Assembly (NCBI GenBank): GCA_036517115.1
Contig: DATDYB010000004.1
Span: 1-25,099, forward strand
Direction of reading: 5' to 3'
Source: DATDYB01 sp036517115
GTDB lineage: Bacteria; Patescibacteriota; Minisyncoccia; Phycocordibacterales; PALSA-1337
Length of the DNA stretch: 25,099 nt
Both the position numbers and the translations under genes were made by a program. Numbering within the stretch: position 1 is the stretch's first letter; each line of letters opens with the position of its first letter. Shown here piece after piece: positions 13,224 through 22,302 of the stretch. The notes under the pieces were generated by a model that was not told the origin of the DNA, did not search any database, and saw nothing but the letters and a program-made list of their open reading frames with translations.

Positions 13224-16022
13224 ATGAGTATCACCATCACCAAGCACGACGGCAGCAGAGTCCCTTTTAATGCAGATCGGATTAACCGCTCCATCGAACG
13301 GGCGTGTTACGGACTTTCTGACCCTGTGGCGATGGTGACACAAATTGCGACTGAGACACGCATCACGCTCTACGACGGCATCCCTACCGACGAGATGGAT
13401 CTTGCCACCATCAATGCTGCTATTCAGAATATCAAGGAAGATATCGAATACGATAAAGTTGCGACTCGACTTCTTCTTAAAATGACGTATCGAAAGGTGA
13501 TTGGGGAATACGACAAGGACGATCTGCAGGATCTAAAGAAAAAACACCGCGATGGTTTCATTACCTATATCAAAAAAGGTATTACGGAGAGACGTCTCCA
13601 TCCGGACATGGGGACGAAATTTAATCTCGAGGTGTTGGCGGATACCCTTAACTTGGATCGAGACGAACTGTTTGTCTATGCCGGTCTCGACGGACTTATG
13701 AACCGCTACGCGCTCAAGGATATGGAGAAAAATCCTTTTGAAACACCGCAATATTTCTTTATGCGTATTGCTATGGGGCTTTCATACAATGAAGCGAATC
13801 CGAATGAATGGGCGAAAAAGTTCTATAACAAAATGTCCAAGCATGAGTACATCGCTGGCGGTTCGACCAACCTCGCTGCGGGCACGACACGTCCGGCACT
13901 CTCAAATTGCTACTTGCTTGAAATCCACGACGATATGGAGCATATTGCTAAGTCTGTTGCCGATATTATGCTGCTTTCAAAGGGTTCTGGTGGTATTGGT
14001 GCCTCGGTCACCAAGCTTCGTGCCGGAGGATCACCTCTTAAGTCACATTTCGGTGGCATCTCAACAGGCCCTACACCCTTCGCGAAAATCATCGACACCG
14101 CTATCCGCGCCATCCAGCGAGGGGGCAAGAAAAAAGGTGCACTTTGTTTCTATATGGAGAATTGGCACATCGATTTTCCGGAATATCTCGACTGGAAGCA
14201 TAACGCCGGCGATGATTATCTCCGTATGCGAACCGCTAATACCGCTGTGTGGATCTCCGATGAGTTTATGAAACGAGTTAAAGAAAGTAAGGATTGGTAC
14301 ATGTTTGACCCCGCTGAGACAGCCGATCTGAATGAACTCTACGGATCTGCGTTTTCAAAAAGATACGCTGAGTACGTGACTAAGGCCGATGCAGGGCAAC
14401 TGCGAACTTTCAAGAAAGTGCCCGCAAAAGAGCAATTCCGGCAGATTCTGGTTGCGCTTCAGACCACTTCTCATCCGTGGCTTACCTGGAAGGACGCGGT
14501 CAATTTGCGCGCACTCAACAACAATCGCGGCACTATCCATATGTCGAACCTCTGTACGGAAATCTGTCTTCCACAGGATCGCGACAATGTGGCAGTGTGT
14601 AACCTCGCTTCGCTTAACCTCGCCGCTCACGTCAACAACAAAGAAGTGAACTGGAGTCGACTTGAGGAGAGTGTGCGTTTCGCGGTACGCCAGCTTGATA
14701 ACCTTATTGACATAAACATCCTTCCCATCCCCGAAGCTGTGAAGTCAGATAAAGAGAATCGTGCAATTGGCCTAGGTGTCATGGGCTTCTCGGATACTAT
14801 CGAAAAATTGGGTCTTTCATACGACTCGGTCCACGCCTGGGACTTCGCCGACAGGATTTTTGAATTCATAAGCTATATGGCGATTGACGAGAGCGCTAAC
14901 TTGGCGAAAGAACGTGGCAGTTATACACATTTTGGAGGGTCTGGATGGTCCAAAGGTAAAGTACCGGTTGACACGATTAAAACGGTTGAAGAAGATCGTG
15001 GCATTCCTATCACCGTATCTCGTGAGAGTAAACACAGGGGACTCAACTGGGATATCCTTCGAGCAAAGGTGAAACAAGGTATTAGAAATTCCACTTTGAT
15101 GGCCGTGGCACCTAATGCGAATATTGGTTTGGTCGCTGGCACCACGCCTGGTATCGATCCTCGCTTTGCACAGGTGTTCTCCCGAAACAAAATTTCTGGA
15201 AAGTATCTCGACCTCAACCACAACCTGGTGAAAGACCTGAAAAACATGTGCATCTGGGAAAGTGTGCGAGGAACCATTATCGAAAATCAGGGAGACATTT
15301 CCAACATTCCTGAAATCCCTGACCATATTAAAAATATTTACAAGACATCCTTCACCACCTCACCTCACGCCTTCATCGAGGTGGCGGCTCGGGCACAGAA
15401 GTGGGTGGACCAGGCGCTTTCTAGAAACATGTATCTTGAAACTCGTGACATTGATGAGACGATGAAAATCTATCAATCTGCATGGGAGAAGGGGGTGAAA
15501 ACGACTTACTATCTCCATATGAAGCCGCGGCACACGGCGGAGCAGTCCACGGTGGCGGTCAATAAAGCAGTGCGGATTGGTAAGGTTGGTTTTGCCGCCG
15601 TCGCTTCGATCCGAGAACGGGCAGCGCATGGTCCGGAGATGGGGGCGATTCCGTCACCTCTTCGTGTCACCATGCCGGAAAAAGTAGCAGTGCCTCTGCC
15701 TAAGCGTGTAGAAGAGCAAGAGATGAAAAAAGAGGAAGTGCACATTGAGCCGCAGAAAATAGAGACGACCGGTTTCGCCGAGGCTACTCCTTCACCGTCA
15801 CTTTTTAACTCAACAGAGAAGGAATCACCAACAAATCCAGTTCCTCATGTTCTCCCTGGTAATAGTGCACCGCCATCTGTGCCAATGCCCGCTCAAGTTA
15901 TGATGCCGCAGAAAAAAACTTCATATCAGTCGCTCGAAAGTCTCGCGGCCATGGCTTCAAAGGCACCAAAAGTGTGTCCGATTGATCCGCAAGAACGTCT
16001 TCAGTGTGATTCATGTCAGTAG
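13224..16022 (+). CDS. nrdA: Class I ribonucleoside-diphosphate reductase large subunit (NrdA)
   Basis: NrdA reduces ribonucleotides to deoxyribonucleotides, using a radical delivered by the NrdB partner encoded next. The 932-aa protein starts with one ATP-cone (residues 1-95; TKHDGSRVPFNADRINRSI), the allosteric activity domain. Active-site landmarks are SNCYLLEI (Cys229), NLCTEI (Asn442, Cys444, Glu446) and CNLASLNL (Cys459), matching E. coli C225, N437/C439/E441 and C462. MAVAPNANIGLVAGTTPG is the usual phosphate-binding loop. The C-terminal CDSCQ (928-932) is the redox shuttle CxxC. Before it lies an unusually long linker of about 125 residues rich in Pro, Ser, Lys and Glu. There is no SD; ATG 13224 is the first residue of the ATP-cone. 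Confidence 0.95.
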   Translation: MSITITKHDGSRVPFNADRINRSIERACYGLSDPVAMVTQIATETRITLYDGIPTDEMDLATINAAIQNIKEDIEYDKVATRLLLKMTYRKVIGEYDKDDLQDLKKKHRDGFITYIKKGITERRLHPDMGTKFNLEVLADTLNLDRDELFVYAGLDGLMNRYALKDMEKNPFETPQYFFMRIAMGLSYNEANPNEWAKKFYNKMSKHEYIAGGSTNLAAGTTRPALSNCYLLEIHDDMEHIAKSVADIMLLSKGSGGIGASVTKLRAGGSPLKSHFGGISTGPTPFAKIIDTAIRAIQRGGKKKGALCFYMENWHIDFPEYLDWKHNAGDDYLRMRTANTAVWISDEFMKRVKESKDWYMFDPAETADLNELYGSAFSKRYAEYVTKADAGQLRTFKKVPAKEQFRQILVALQTTSHPWLTWKDAVNLRALNNNRGTIHMSNLCTEICLPQDRDNVAVCNLASLNLAAHVNNKEVNWSRLEESVRFAVRQLDNLIDINILPIPEAVKSDKENRAIGLGVMGFSDTIEKLGLSYDSVHAWDFADRIFEFISYMAIDESANLAKERGSYTHFGGSGWSKGKVPVDTIKTVEEDRGIPITVSRESKHRGLNWDILRAKVKQGIRNSTLMAVAPNANIGLVAGTTPGIDPRFAQVFSRNKISGKYLDLNHNLVKDLKNMCIWESVRGTIIENQGDISNIPEIPDHIKNIYKTSFTTSPHAFIEVAARAQKWVDQALSRNMYLETRDIDETMKIYQSAWEKGVKTTYYLHMKPRHTAEQSTVAVNKAVRIGKVGFAAVASIRERAAHGPEMGAIPSPLRVTMPEKVAVPLPKRVEEQEMKKEEVHIEPQKIETTGFAEATPSPSLFNSTEKESPTNPVPHVLPGNSAPPSVPMPAQVMMPQKKTSYQSLESLAAMASKAPKVCPIDPQERLQCDSCQ

Positions 16023-16155
16023 TTCGTAAAATTTAAAGTCCATAATGTCCGTAAAGTAATTCAGACATACTTTATGATTTTTGTGAACTTTAAAAGTCAT
16101 CTTTTTAACTTATACTTTAAGAACTTTATAAACCATAACAACTTTACAAACTACT
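16023..16155 (+). repeat. nrdA-nrdB spacer with 9-bp periodic ACTTTA motifs
   Basis: ACTTTA occurs at 16069, 16087, 16114, 16123 and 16141, separated by 18, 27, 9 and 18 bp, all multiples of nine. The reverse TAAAGT occurs at 16034 and 16052 (18 bp apart). TAAAGTA (16052-16058) and TACTTTA (16068-16074) form a perfect inverted repeat. TATACT at 16111-16116 may be a -10 for nrdB. The array runs up to the nrdB ATG. Confidence 0.5.
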
Positions 16156-17175
16156 ATGCTCATCGGAAAAGCTTCGCCGGAAGATGTTAATCTGCACCCC
16201 CTTAACTACAAGTGGGCGTATGACCTGTATAACCAGGCTGTGAGGAATACCTGGTTCCCGCATGAGATTGCGCTTAAGGAAGATCTGGAAGATTGGGAGA
16301 AGATGACGGAAGATGAGCGGCACGCGGTCAAATTCCTTATGGCCTTTTTCAACCCGGCGGAGCTTATCGTCAACCGTTCTCTCGCCCTGGGAGTATATCC
16401 GTATCTAAAGTCGCCGGAGTGCCATCTTTATTTGGCGAAGCAGATGTGGGAAGAGGCAAACCATTGCGTGGCCTTTGAATACGTTCTCGAGACATTTCCC
16501 TTTGACCGCGAGACTATTTTCAACCTGCATCTCGAAGTACCTTCAATGCAGGCGAAAGAAGAATACATCCGCAAGTACATGAGAAGGATGACGGAGGTAC
16601 AGCTCGATATCACCTCAACGGAAGGCAAGAAAGATTTCATTAGGAACTTGGTGGCGACGAACATTGTTATGGAGGGTGTGTGGTTCTACTCCGGCTTCAT
16701 GGTGGCACTTTCTTTCAGACAGCGTAATCAGCTTCGCAATTTCGGTTCGATGATCAACTGGGTGCTCCGCGACGAATCTCTACATCTCCAGTTCGGTATC
16801 AACTTGATACACAACATTCTTGAGGAAAACGCTGAGCTTCTGACTGAAGAGTTCGCAAGCGAGATTCGCGATCTCGTTATTGAAGGGGTTAATCTCGAGG
16901 TCAATTACAATAAAGACCTCTTCCCTAACGGTATTTTGGGACTTAACGCTGACTATGTGAACCAATACGTGCAGTACGTGGCTGACCGACGTCTCGAAGA
17001 GCTCGGTATGCCGAAGCATTACAACGCCAAGAACCCAGCAAAGTGGATGTCCACCGCCACCGACGTGTTTGAACTCGTGAATTTCTTTGAAGCACAGAAC
17101 ACAAGCTACGAAGTGGACGGCCGGGCACATGCAAAGACAGAACAGAAGAAAGAAAAGACGGAAATAGGGGAGTAG
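16156..17175 (+). CDS. nrdB: Ribonucleotide reductase small subunit, class Ic-like (NrdB/R2c)
   Basis: R2 houses the metal cofactor that starts radical chemistry for NrdA. All six metal ligands can be placed in this 339-aa protein with E. coli spacing: Glu69 (E. coli Asp84), Glu100 and His103 (E115, H118; 31 residues on, as in E. coli), Glu173 (E204), Glu207 and His210 (E238, H241; 34 residues on, as in E. coli). The position of radical Tyr122, four residues after the first His, is Phe107 (NHCVAFEY). Phe for Tyr together with Glu for the first Asp is the hallmark of class Ic R2, as in Chlamydia trachomatis, which uses an Mn/Fe cofactor and no tyrosyl radical. The charged C-terminus (KEKTEIGE) would dock on NrdA. 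Confidence 0.93.
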   Translation: MLIGKASPEDVNLHPLNYKWAYDLYNQAVRNTWFPHEIALKEDLEDWEKMTEDERHAVKFLMAFFNPAELIVNRSLALGVYPYLKSPECHLYLAKQMWEEANHCVAFEYVLETFPFDRETIFNLHLEVPSMQAKEEYIRKYMRRMTEVQLDITSTEGKKDFIRNLVATNIVMEGVWFYSGFMVALSFRQRNQLRNFGSMINWVLRDESLHLQFGINLIHNILEENAELLTEEFASEIRDLVIEGVNLEVNYNKDLFPNGILGLNADYVNQYVQYVADRRLEELGMPKHYNAKNPAKWMSTATDVFELVNFFEAQNTSYEVDGRAHAKTEQKKEKTEIGE

Positions 17176-17204
17176 TGTTTTAATTACAACATAAATTATG
17201 GGTT

Positions 17205-17233
17205 TTGCAAGGACTCTGTAGATAGTGTATAGT
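17205..17233 (+). promoter_or_regulatory. rnpB promoter
   Basis: TTGCAA (17205-17210), a 17-bp spacer and TATAGT (17228-17233) place transcription start at about 17240, exactly where the P1 stem of the RNA begins. Confidence 0.75.
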
Positions 17234-17239
17234 GATGGG

Positions 17240-17572
17240 GCTCTTGATATCGGATAGTTGCGCTAAAACAAAGGTTTTGGTGAGGAAAGTCCGAACACAG
17301 GCTGCATGAAAGTGCAGACAGCAAGGTAGTGGGTAACGCCCATCCGGCGCAAGCCGCGAGATGCGAACAGAGACGCTTGAGTTTGAAAAGACTCGGGTAT
17401 CCGCTTCGGCGGATAAGCTTTCGTGGCAACACGAGAGGTGCAACGGCTAAACTCTTACCCCTGTGCAAGGCCGTGTCCGCTTTATGCGGAAGTGCCGCTT
17501 GAGATGAACGGTAACGTTCACCCCAGATAAATAACTGTCGATTACAGAATTCGGCTTATAGATATTTGGAGC
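17240..17572 (+). ncRNA. rnpB: RNase P RNA (bacterial type A)
   Basis: This is the catalytic RNA that trims tRNA 5' leaders. The hallmark GAGGAAAGTCCGAACAC follows an early loop region, GGTAGTGGGTAACGCCCA gives the next conserved helix, and ACAGAATTCGGCTTAT near the end is the universal 3' motif. The 5' end (GCTCTTGATATC) pairs with the 3' end (GATATTTGGAGC) as helix P1, which fixes the limits. The length of about 333 nt suits type A. Promoter and terminator fit closely. Reading frames antisense to it are artefacts. Confidence 0.95.
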
Positions 17573-17577
17573 ATTAT

Positions 17578-17611
17578 GAAAGAAGTCCGCGATGAGCGGG
17601 CTTCTTTCTTT
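17578..17611 (+). terminator. Terminator of rnpB
   Basis: GAAAGAAGTCCGC and GCGGGCTTCTTTC form a 13-bp stem (one G-T pair) around GATGA, followed by TTTG. Confidence 0.88.
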
Positions 17612-17685
17612 GTTTACAGGTTCAATGTTTTGTTTTTCTGTACAAAATTCGACCGTTTTTGCTTTCTTGCAAAAAATTTTGTTGG

Positions 17686-17691
17686 TATACT
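17686..17691 (+). promoter_or_regulatory. -10 box of the O-antigen-ligase/TPR gene
   Basis: TATACT with TTTCTT 17 bp upstream predicts a start near 17698 and a 29-nt leader before ATG 17727. This supports the shorter start over a frame beginning inside the rnpB terminator. Confidence 0.55.
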
Positions 17692-17726
17692 ATGTGTACT
17701 TATTTTTTATTCATAAACAAACACCT

Positions 17727-20093
17727 ATGGAAATCGTGAATGCTAAGGAACTAGGGACGCACATCCCTGCACCTTCAAAATTTGAGCGTATCTCATTTAT
17801 TCTTGTACTTGTACTTGTTTTTTTATTGCCGATATTTTTTATCCCCTCAGCGGTAGTGCCGTTCCAACTTTCTAAAACAGTACTATTGTCAGTGACGGTG
17901 CTCGTTGCCCTCTTTCTGTGGATTATCGCCCGTCTCAAAGATGGAGTATTCACGTTTCAGAAAAATTACGTTTCACTCTCCCTTCTTTCTTTACCGGTAG
18001 TAGTCCTTGTGGCGTCGCTCTTCTCAGGTAATGTCATGAGCTCTCTTATTGGCCAGGGCGACGTGGGAACTTTCACTTCAATATTTGTCTTGGCGGTGCT
18101 CATGTTCTTGGTGTCGGTGCTCGCTTCCTCCAAAGAGAAAATTTTCTACGCGTATCTCGCATTCCTTGCTTCGTCGTTTATCGTCGCCCTCTTTCACCTC
18201 GGCAGACTAACCTTTGGTCCTGACTTCATTTCCTTCGGCATCTTCACTGATTCGGCCGCAAACTTCATTGGTAAATGGAATGATGTCGGTATTTTCTTCG
18301 GCTTGGCAGCACTACTTTCACTTATAACACTTGAGTTGCTTCCTTTGGGTAAAAAGTTTAAATTTCTGCTCTATGTGGCGTTCGTGATTTCGCTGTTCCT
18401 AGTCATGGTGGTTAATTTCACCTTTATCTGGTATATGGTTGGCCTCTTTTCACTTATTTTCTTCGTGTATCTTGTTTCTTTCGGGCAGCCTGCTGAGGGT
18501 ACAGAAAAGAAAAGAAGACTTTCGTTCCTTTCTCTCACGACACTTATTCTCTCACTTATCTTTATCCTTGGTGGTAATTCTATTAGCTCAGGGGTATCAT
18601 CTTACTTTAAGATTCAATATGTTGAAGTTCGACCGTCGTGGGGTGCTACGCTTGATATTGCGCACAACACTCTCAAGGATCACCCTCTATGGGGTGTGGG
18701 TCCTAACCGCTTCGTCAACGAATGGTTGAAGTGGAAGCCGATTCAGATCAATAACTCACTATTCTGGAATACCGACTTTTCTTATGGTATCGGTCTTTTA
18801 CCCACGTTTTTGGTCACCACAGGATTGTTAGGTACGATTGCATGGCTCGCATTTCTCCTCATGTTTGCGTATACGGGTTTTAAGGCGGTGTTGTCGACGA
18901 TCGAAAACTCTGTTTCTCGATATCTTATCCTTTCTTCATTTCTCGTTTCGCTCTACCTGTGGAGCACTACTATATTCTACGTGCCGAGCGGTGTGATTGT
19001 GGCGCTTGCATTTATGTTCTCCGGACTTACCATTGCTGCCCTTTCACTCGAAGGTAGAGTGATAAACCTACGGGTCAACTTCCTTAAGGATCCAAAGGTT
19101 GGTTTCATCTCGATCCTCGGACTCATCGCTCTTTTAATGGGAACAATTGTGCTCGGATACGCGCATGTTGAAAAATATGTGGCAACCATCTATTTCCAAA
19201 AGAGTATCCGAGAAGCGAATACTAACAACAACCTTGTGGCAGCCGAGAAAAATATTGTCAGTGCAGTATCAATCAGCCGAGCTGACTATCAGTTGCGGGC
19301 GCTCGCTGAAGTGGGTATTGCTCGGATGAACGAACTTATTAATAGAAAGGATGTTTCACCGGAAGTGATGAAAACGGAATTTCAGAGTCTTCTCGCGAAT
19401 GCTGTGACGAGTGCTAAAGAAGCTACTATTATCGACCCTACTAACTATCAAAACTGGCTTGAGCTGGGACGGGTATATGAAGCAGTGTTGCCACTTGGCA
19501 TCACAGGAGCATACGAAAATGCTCGTGCAGCGTATGACCAGGCTCTTGCTCTGAATCCTCGAAGTCCTGGTATTTATCTGACCCTTGCTCGTCTTGAAAT
19601 CGCTCAGAAGAAGCTACCTGGGGCTAAGCAGTTCATAGGCAAAGCGCTTGAACTTAAAAATGACTACACGGAAGCGATCTTCTTGTTGTCACAGATTGAG
19701 GCTGAAGAAGGTAACATAAAAGGGGCAATCAGCTCTGTTGAAGCGGCGGCATTCATAGCACCAAATGACTCCGGTATACTCTTCCAGCTTGGACTCCTCC
19801 GATACGCCGATAAAAATTACAAAGGAGCGGCTGAAGCGTTTGATCGAGCCGTGGCACTCAACACTTCCTACGCAAATGCCCGTTACTTCCTCGGTCTGTC
19901 GCTCAGTCAGTTGGGTATGAACAAGGAGGCGATCGTGCAATTTGAAGAAGTCCAGAAGCTTAACCCTGGGAACACCGAAATCGATCTCATACTGCAGAAC
20001 TTGAAAGCAGGCAAAGCACCATTCGTTAACGCCAAGCCTCCTGTTGACGCAAAACCTGAAAAACGAAGCACATTACCGGTAAAGGAAAAATAG
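17727..20093 (+). CDS. O-antigen-ligase-like polytopic protein fused to C-terminal TPR repeats
   Basis: The 788-aa protein has about 12 membrane segments in residues 20-480, with the ligase-like loop AHNTLKDHPLWGVGPNRF near residue 315, as in WaaL/Wzy-type enzymes that transfer or polymerise lipid-linked glycans on the outer membrane face. From about 565 to 760 there are TPR-like 34-residue units (AAYDQALALNPRSPGIYLTL, then KGAAEAFDRAVALNTSYANA). The C-terminal tail is basic and Pro-rich. Such ligase/TPR fusions are common in CPR bacteria; actual substrate is unknown and it could attach glycans to proteins. murJ follows after 9 bp, so the two genes probably form an envelope operon. ATG 17727 is chosen from promoter position. 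Confidence 0.8.
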   Translation: MEIVNAKELGTHIPAPSKFERISFILVLVLVFLLPIFFIPSAVVPFQLSKTVLLSVTVLVALFLWIIARLKDGVFTFQKNYVSLSLLSLPVVVLVASLFSGNVMSSLIGQGDVGTFTSIFVLAVLMFLVSVLASSKEKIFYAYLAFLASSFIVALFHLGRLTFGPDFISFGIFTDSAANFIGKWNDVGIFFGLAALLSLITLELLPLGKKFKFLLYVAFVISLFLVMVVNFTFIWYMVGLFSLIFFVYLVSFGQPAEGTEKKRRLSFLSLTTLILSLIFILGGNSISSGVSSYFKIQYVEVRPSWGATLDIAHNTLKDHPLWGVGPNRFVNEWLKWKPIQINNSLFWNTDFSYGIGLLPTFLVTTGLLGTIAWLAFLLMFAYTGFKAVLSTIENSVSRYLILSSFLVSLYLWSTTIFYVPSGVIVALAFMFSGLTIAALSLEGRVINLRVNFLKDPKVGFISILGLIALLMGTIVLGYAHVEKYVATIYFQKSIREANTNNNLVAAEKNIVSAVSISRADYQLRALAEVGIARMNELINRKDVSPEVMKTEFQSLLANAVTSAKEATIIDPTNYQNWLELGRVYEAVLPLGITGAYENARAAYDQALALNPRSPGIYLTLARLEIAQKKLPGAKQFIGKALELKNDYTEAIFLLSQIEAEEGNIKGAISSVEAAAFIAPNDSGILFQLGLLRYADKNYKGAAEAFDRAVALNTSYANARYFLGLSLSQLGMNKEAIVQFEEVQKLNPGNTEIDLILQNLKAGKAPFVNAKPPVDAKPEKRSTLPVKEK

Positions 20094-20102
20094 AAGAACA
20101 AC

Positions 20103-21782
20103 ATGGCAAGGCGTTTATTTAATTTGCTCCACAAAGAGGTAGGGGGTCTCCACGAGGCCGCTTACCTTTTAGGTTTTTTCGCCCTTCTCTCGCAGGTGCT
20201 TGCGTTGGTGCGTGATCGGCTCTTCGCCTATCATTTTGGAGCGGGTCACACTCTTGATGTGTACTACGCTGCCTTTCGAATTCCAGACTTTATCTTCGTC
20301 TCCGTTGCTTCACTGGTTTCAGTGTCGGTGTTAGTGCCATATCTCATTGAGAAAATCGATCGCGATCACGCTGAAGGTAAACGTTTTATCGACAGTGTGT
20401 TTGGTGTCTTTTTCCTCCTTATCACTGCCTCGAGCATCATTGTCTTCTTTCTGGTGCCGGTGCTTATTCCGCTCTTTTTACCTGGCTTTGCCCACGATCC
20501 GATGTTGAAAGATCTTGTAACACTTACCCGCATTCTTCTCTTATCTCCAATACTCTTGGGCATATCAAACTTTTTAGCGAGCATTACGCAAGCGTATAAC
20601 CGATTCTTTATCTACGCTGTAAGCCCGCTCCTCTACAACCTCGGCATCATTATCGGTATCGTGGGGCTTTATCCTTATTTCGGACTTCCGGGGCTGGGAT
20701 TCGGCGTCGTGCTAGGGGCTTTTCTGCATCTTATTGTTCAAGTTCCTTTTGTTGTTCATAAAAAGCTTCTGCCACGTTTTGCCTTCACGATGTCGCTTAC
20801 GTCAGTGCTACCCGTCTTTATCCACTCACTGCCGCGTACTTTGGCACTTTCCGCTAACCAAATCGCTACTTTTTTTCTGGTGGCACTTGCATCGCTTCAA
20901 AGCGCAGGATCGATTTCGGTATTTAATTTTGCCTTCAACCTGCAGTCAGTGCCGCTTGCCATTATCGGAGTTAGTTACTCGTCGGCAGCGTTTCCCACGC
21001 TCTCTCGGCTTTTCCAAAGCGGTGAACGGCAGAAATTTATTGAGCAAGTGGTCATTGCGGCGAAGCACATTATCTTCTGGTCTGTGCCGGTAGTCGTGCT
21101 TTTTATCGTATTGCGTGCGCAGATTGTGCGTACTATCCTCGGATCAGGAAGTTTCAGTTGGACTGACACCCGTCTTACTGCAGCGGCGCTTGCGCTCTTT
21201 ACTATTTCCGTTTCTGCCCAGTCATTAGTGATGCTCTTTGTACGTGCCTATTATTCAAGCGGCAATACAAAAAAGCCTCTTATTATCAACGTATCATCGT
21301 CGGTGATTATCGTGGTGCTGGGCTACTTGCTCCTCATTCTTTTTGAGCGCGCACCCATTTTCCACTACTTTATTGAAGCACTCCTTAAGGTTCCCGATGT
21401 ACCGGGAAGCATGGTACTCGTACTACCACTCGCATATTCTGTAGGAGTTTTTGTTAATGCAGTGTTTCATTGGTATATTTTCCAGAAAGAATTTACAAGC
21501 TTCTCTGCGCCCGTGTTACAGTCCTTTTTTCAGAGCCTTTCAGCGTCGGTCATTATGGGATACGTCGCATATCTTGGTTTGAATTTCTTTGATGATGTGT
21601 TTGACCTCAACACCTTGCCTGGTATTTTCATGCAAGGTTTCTGTGCGGGAGTCCTCGGCATTATTGCTGGAGTTATCGTGCTCAAGCTGCTTAAAAATAA
21701 GGAATTAGATGAGGTGTGGAAGACACTGCATCGAAAGATTTGGAGGGTGAAGGTTATCGGCCCCGAACAAGGTACATTATAA
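20103..21782 (+). CDS. murJ: Lipid II flippase MurJ
   Basis: MurJ moves lipid II across the cytoplasmic membrane for peptidoglycan synthesis. The 559-aa protein is polytopic, with about 14 hydrophobic segments as in the MVF/MurJ family. The N-terminal signature is clear: LLSQVLALVRDRLFAYHFGA, then LDVYYAAFRIPDF, with conserved Arg residues. LASITQAYNRFFIYAVSPLLYNLGIIIG and VPLAIIGVSYSSAAFPTLSR, given here as shorter parts LASITQAYNRFF and AAFPTLSRLF, are also typical. It lies 9 bp downstream of the ligase/TPR gene and has no SD of its own, so translation probably depends on the upstream message. Confidence 0.93.
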   Translation: MARRLFNLLHKEVGGLHEAAYLLGFFALLSQVLALVRDRLFAYHFGAGHTLDVYYAAFRIPDFIFVSVASLVSVSVLVPYLIEKIDRDHAEGKRFIDSVFGVFFLLITASSIIVFFLVPVLIPLFLPGFAHDPMLKDLVTLTRILLLSPILLGISNFLASITQAYNRFFIYAVSPLLYNLGIIIGIVGLYPYFGLPGLGFGVVLGAFLHLIVQVPFVVHKKLLPRFAFTMSLTSVLPVFIHSLPRTLALSANQIATFFLVALASLQSAGSISVFNFAFNLQSVPLAIIGVSYSSAAFPTLSRLFQSGERQKFIEQVVIAAKHIIFWSVPVVVLFIVLRAQIVRTILGSGSFSWTDTRLTAAALALFTISVSAQSLVMLFVRAYYSSGNTKKPLIINVSSSVIIVVLGYLLLILFERAPIFHYFIEALLKVPDVPGSMVLVLPLAYSVGVFVNAVFHWYIFQKEFTSFSAPVLQSFFQSLSASVIMGYVAYLGLNFFDDVFDLNTLPGIFMQGFCAGVLGIIAGVIVLKLLKNKELDEVWKTLHRKIWRVKVIGPEQGTL

Positions 21783-21797
21783 AATAAAGCAACAAAA

Positions 21798-21825
21798 TTG
21801 ACTTTTCTGTTTAAAAGATTACTAT
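21798..21825 (+). promoter_or_regulatory. Promoter of the 131-aa orphan gene
   Basis: TTGACT (21798-21803), a 16-bp spacer and TACTAT (21820-21825) predict a start near 21832, 17 nt before ATG 21849. Confidence 0.65.
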
Positions 21826-21848
21826 CATGTCAGATTCACAGACATTGT

Positions 21849-22244
21849 ATGAAAAGTTTAATACCAGTGCTAAGGGAAACGATTGAGAATGAATTTCCAC
21901 ATCTCAGAGAGTGGTTCTCTGTAAGATATTCCTCTATTGGAGGGGCCGTCATCATGAGAGTTTCATTTAAGGATGATAAGAAACGTCCATCGATCATTGT
22001 TGAGCTGGAAAGCTTCTTTGTGAGACTCGGGATGCGGCAAGCGGAACGGGTCGCGTCATTCGGCGTGGAGGTGGAAAATGACAAGAATAAAAAGAATGAG
22101 TACGAGTTCCTGTTGGGAAACGAACCTCTTCAGCAAGCGCTCTCTAAGCAACGAACTGTTACTATGAGTAGTGTAACGGTGCAGGATAGAGCAATAGTGA
22201 CTGCACCACAGGAGTACTTCCAATTTCAACACTCGCTGCGCTAG
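21849..22244 (+). CDS. Hypothetical protein (131 aa)
   Basis: I do not recognise a family. The protein is soluble and charged, with a plausible alpha/beta first half (VLRETIENEFPHLREWFSVR, then GAVIMRVSFKDDKKRPSIIV) and a more polar C-terminus. A longer reading from TTG 21798 is rejected because that TTG is the -35 hexamer of the gene's own promoter; ATG 21849 lies 17 nt past the predicted transcript start. The gene stands alone between murJ and lepA with its own promoter and terminator. Confidence 0.68.
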   Translation: MKSLIPVLRETIENEFPHLREWFSVRYSSIGGAVIMRVSFKDDKKRPSIIVELESFFVRLGMRQAERVASFGVEVENDKNKKNEYEFLLGNEPLQQALSKQRTVTMSSVTVQDRAIVTAPQEYFQFQHSLR

Positions 22245-22262
22245 TAGGAAATGTAGGTTGCT

Positions 22263-22288
22263 AATCTCGGAAGGCCGAGATTTTTTTA
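22263..22288 (+). terminator. Terminator upstream of lepA
   Basis: AATCTCGG and CCGAGATT form an 8-bp stem around AAGG, followed by a run of T. It ends the 131-aa gene. Confidence 0.9.
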
Positions 22289-22302
22289 ATTCTTTCTTGT
22301 TC

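Noticed and set aside
17180..17468. Minus-strand reading frames opposite rnpB
   Set aside because: The region is RNase P RNA with a fitted promoter, P1 helix and terminator; the frames are shadows.
17592..17726. 45-codon N-terminal extension of the ligase/TPR protein
   Set aside because: Its ATG lies in the loop of the rnpB terminator and upstream of the gene's own -10 box at 17686.
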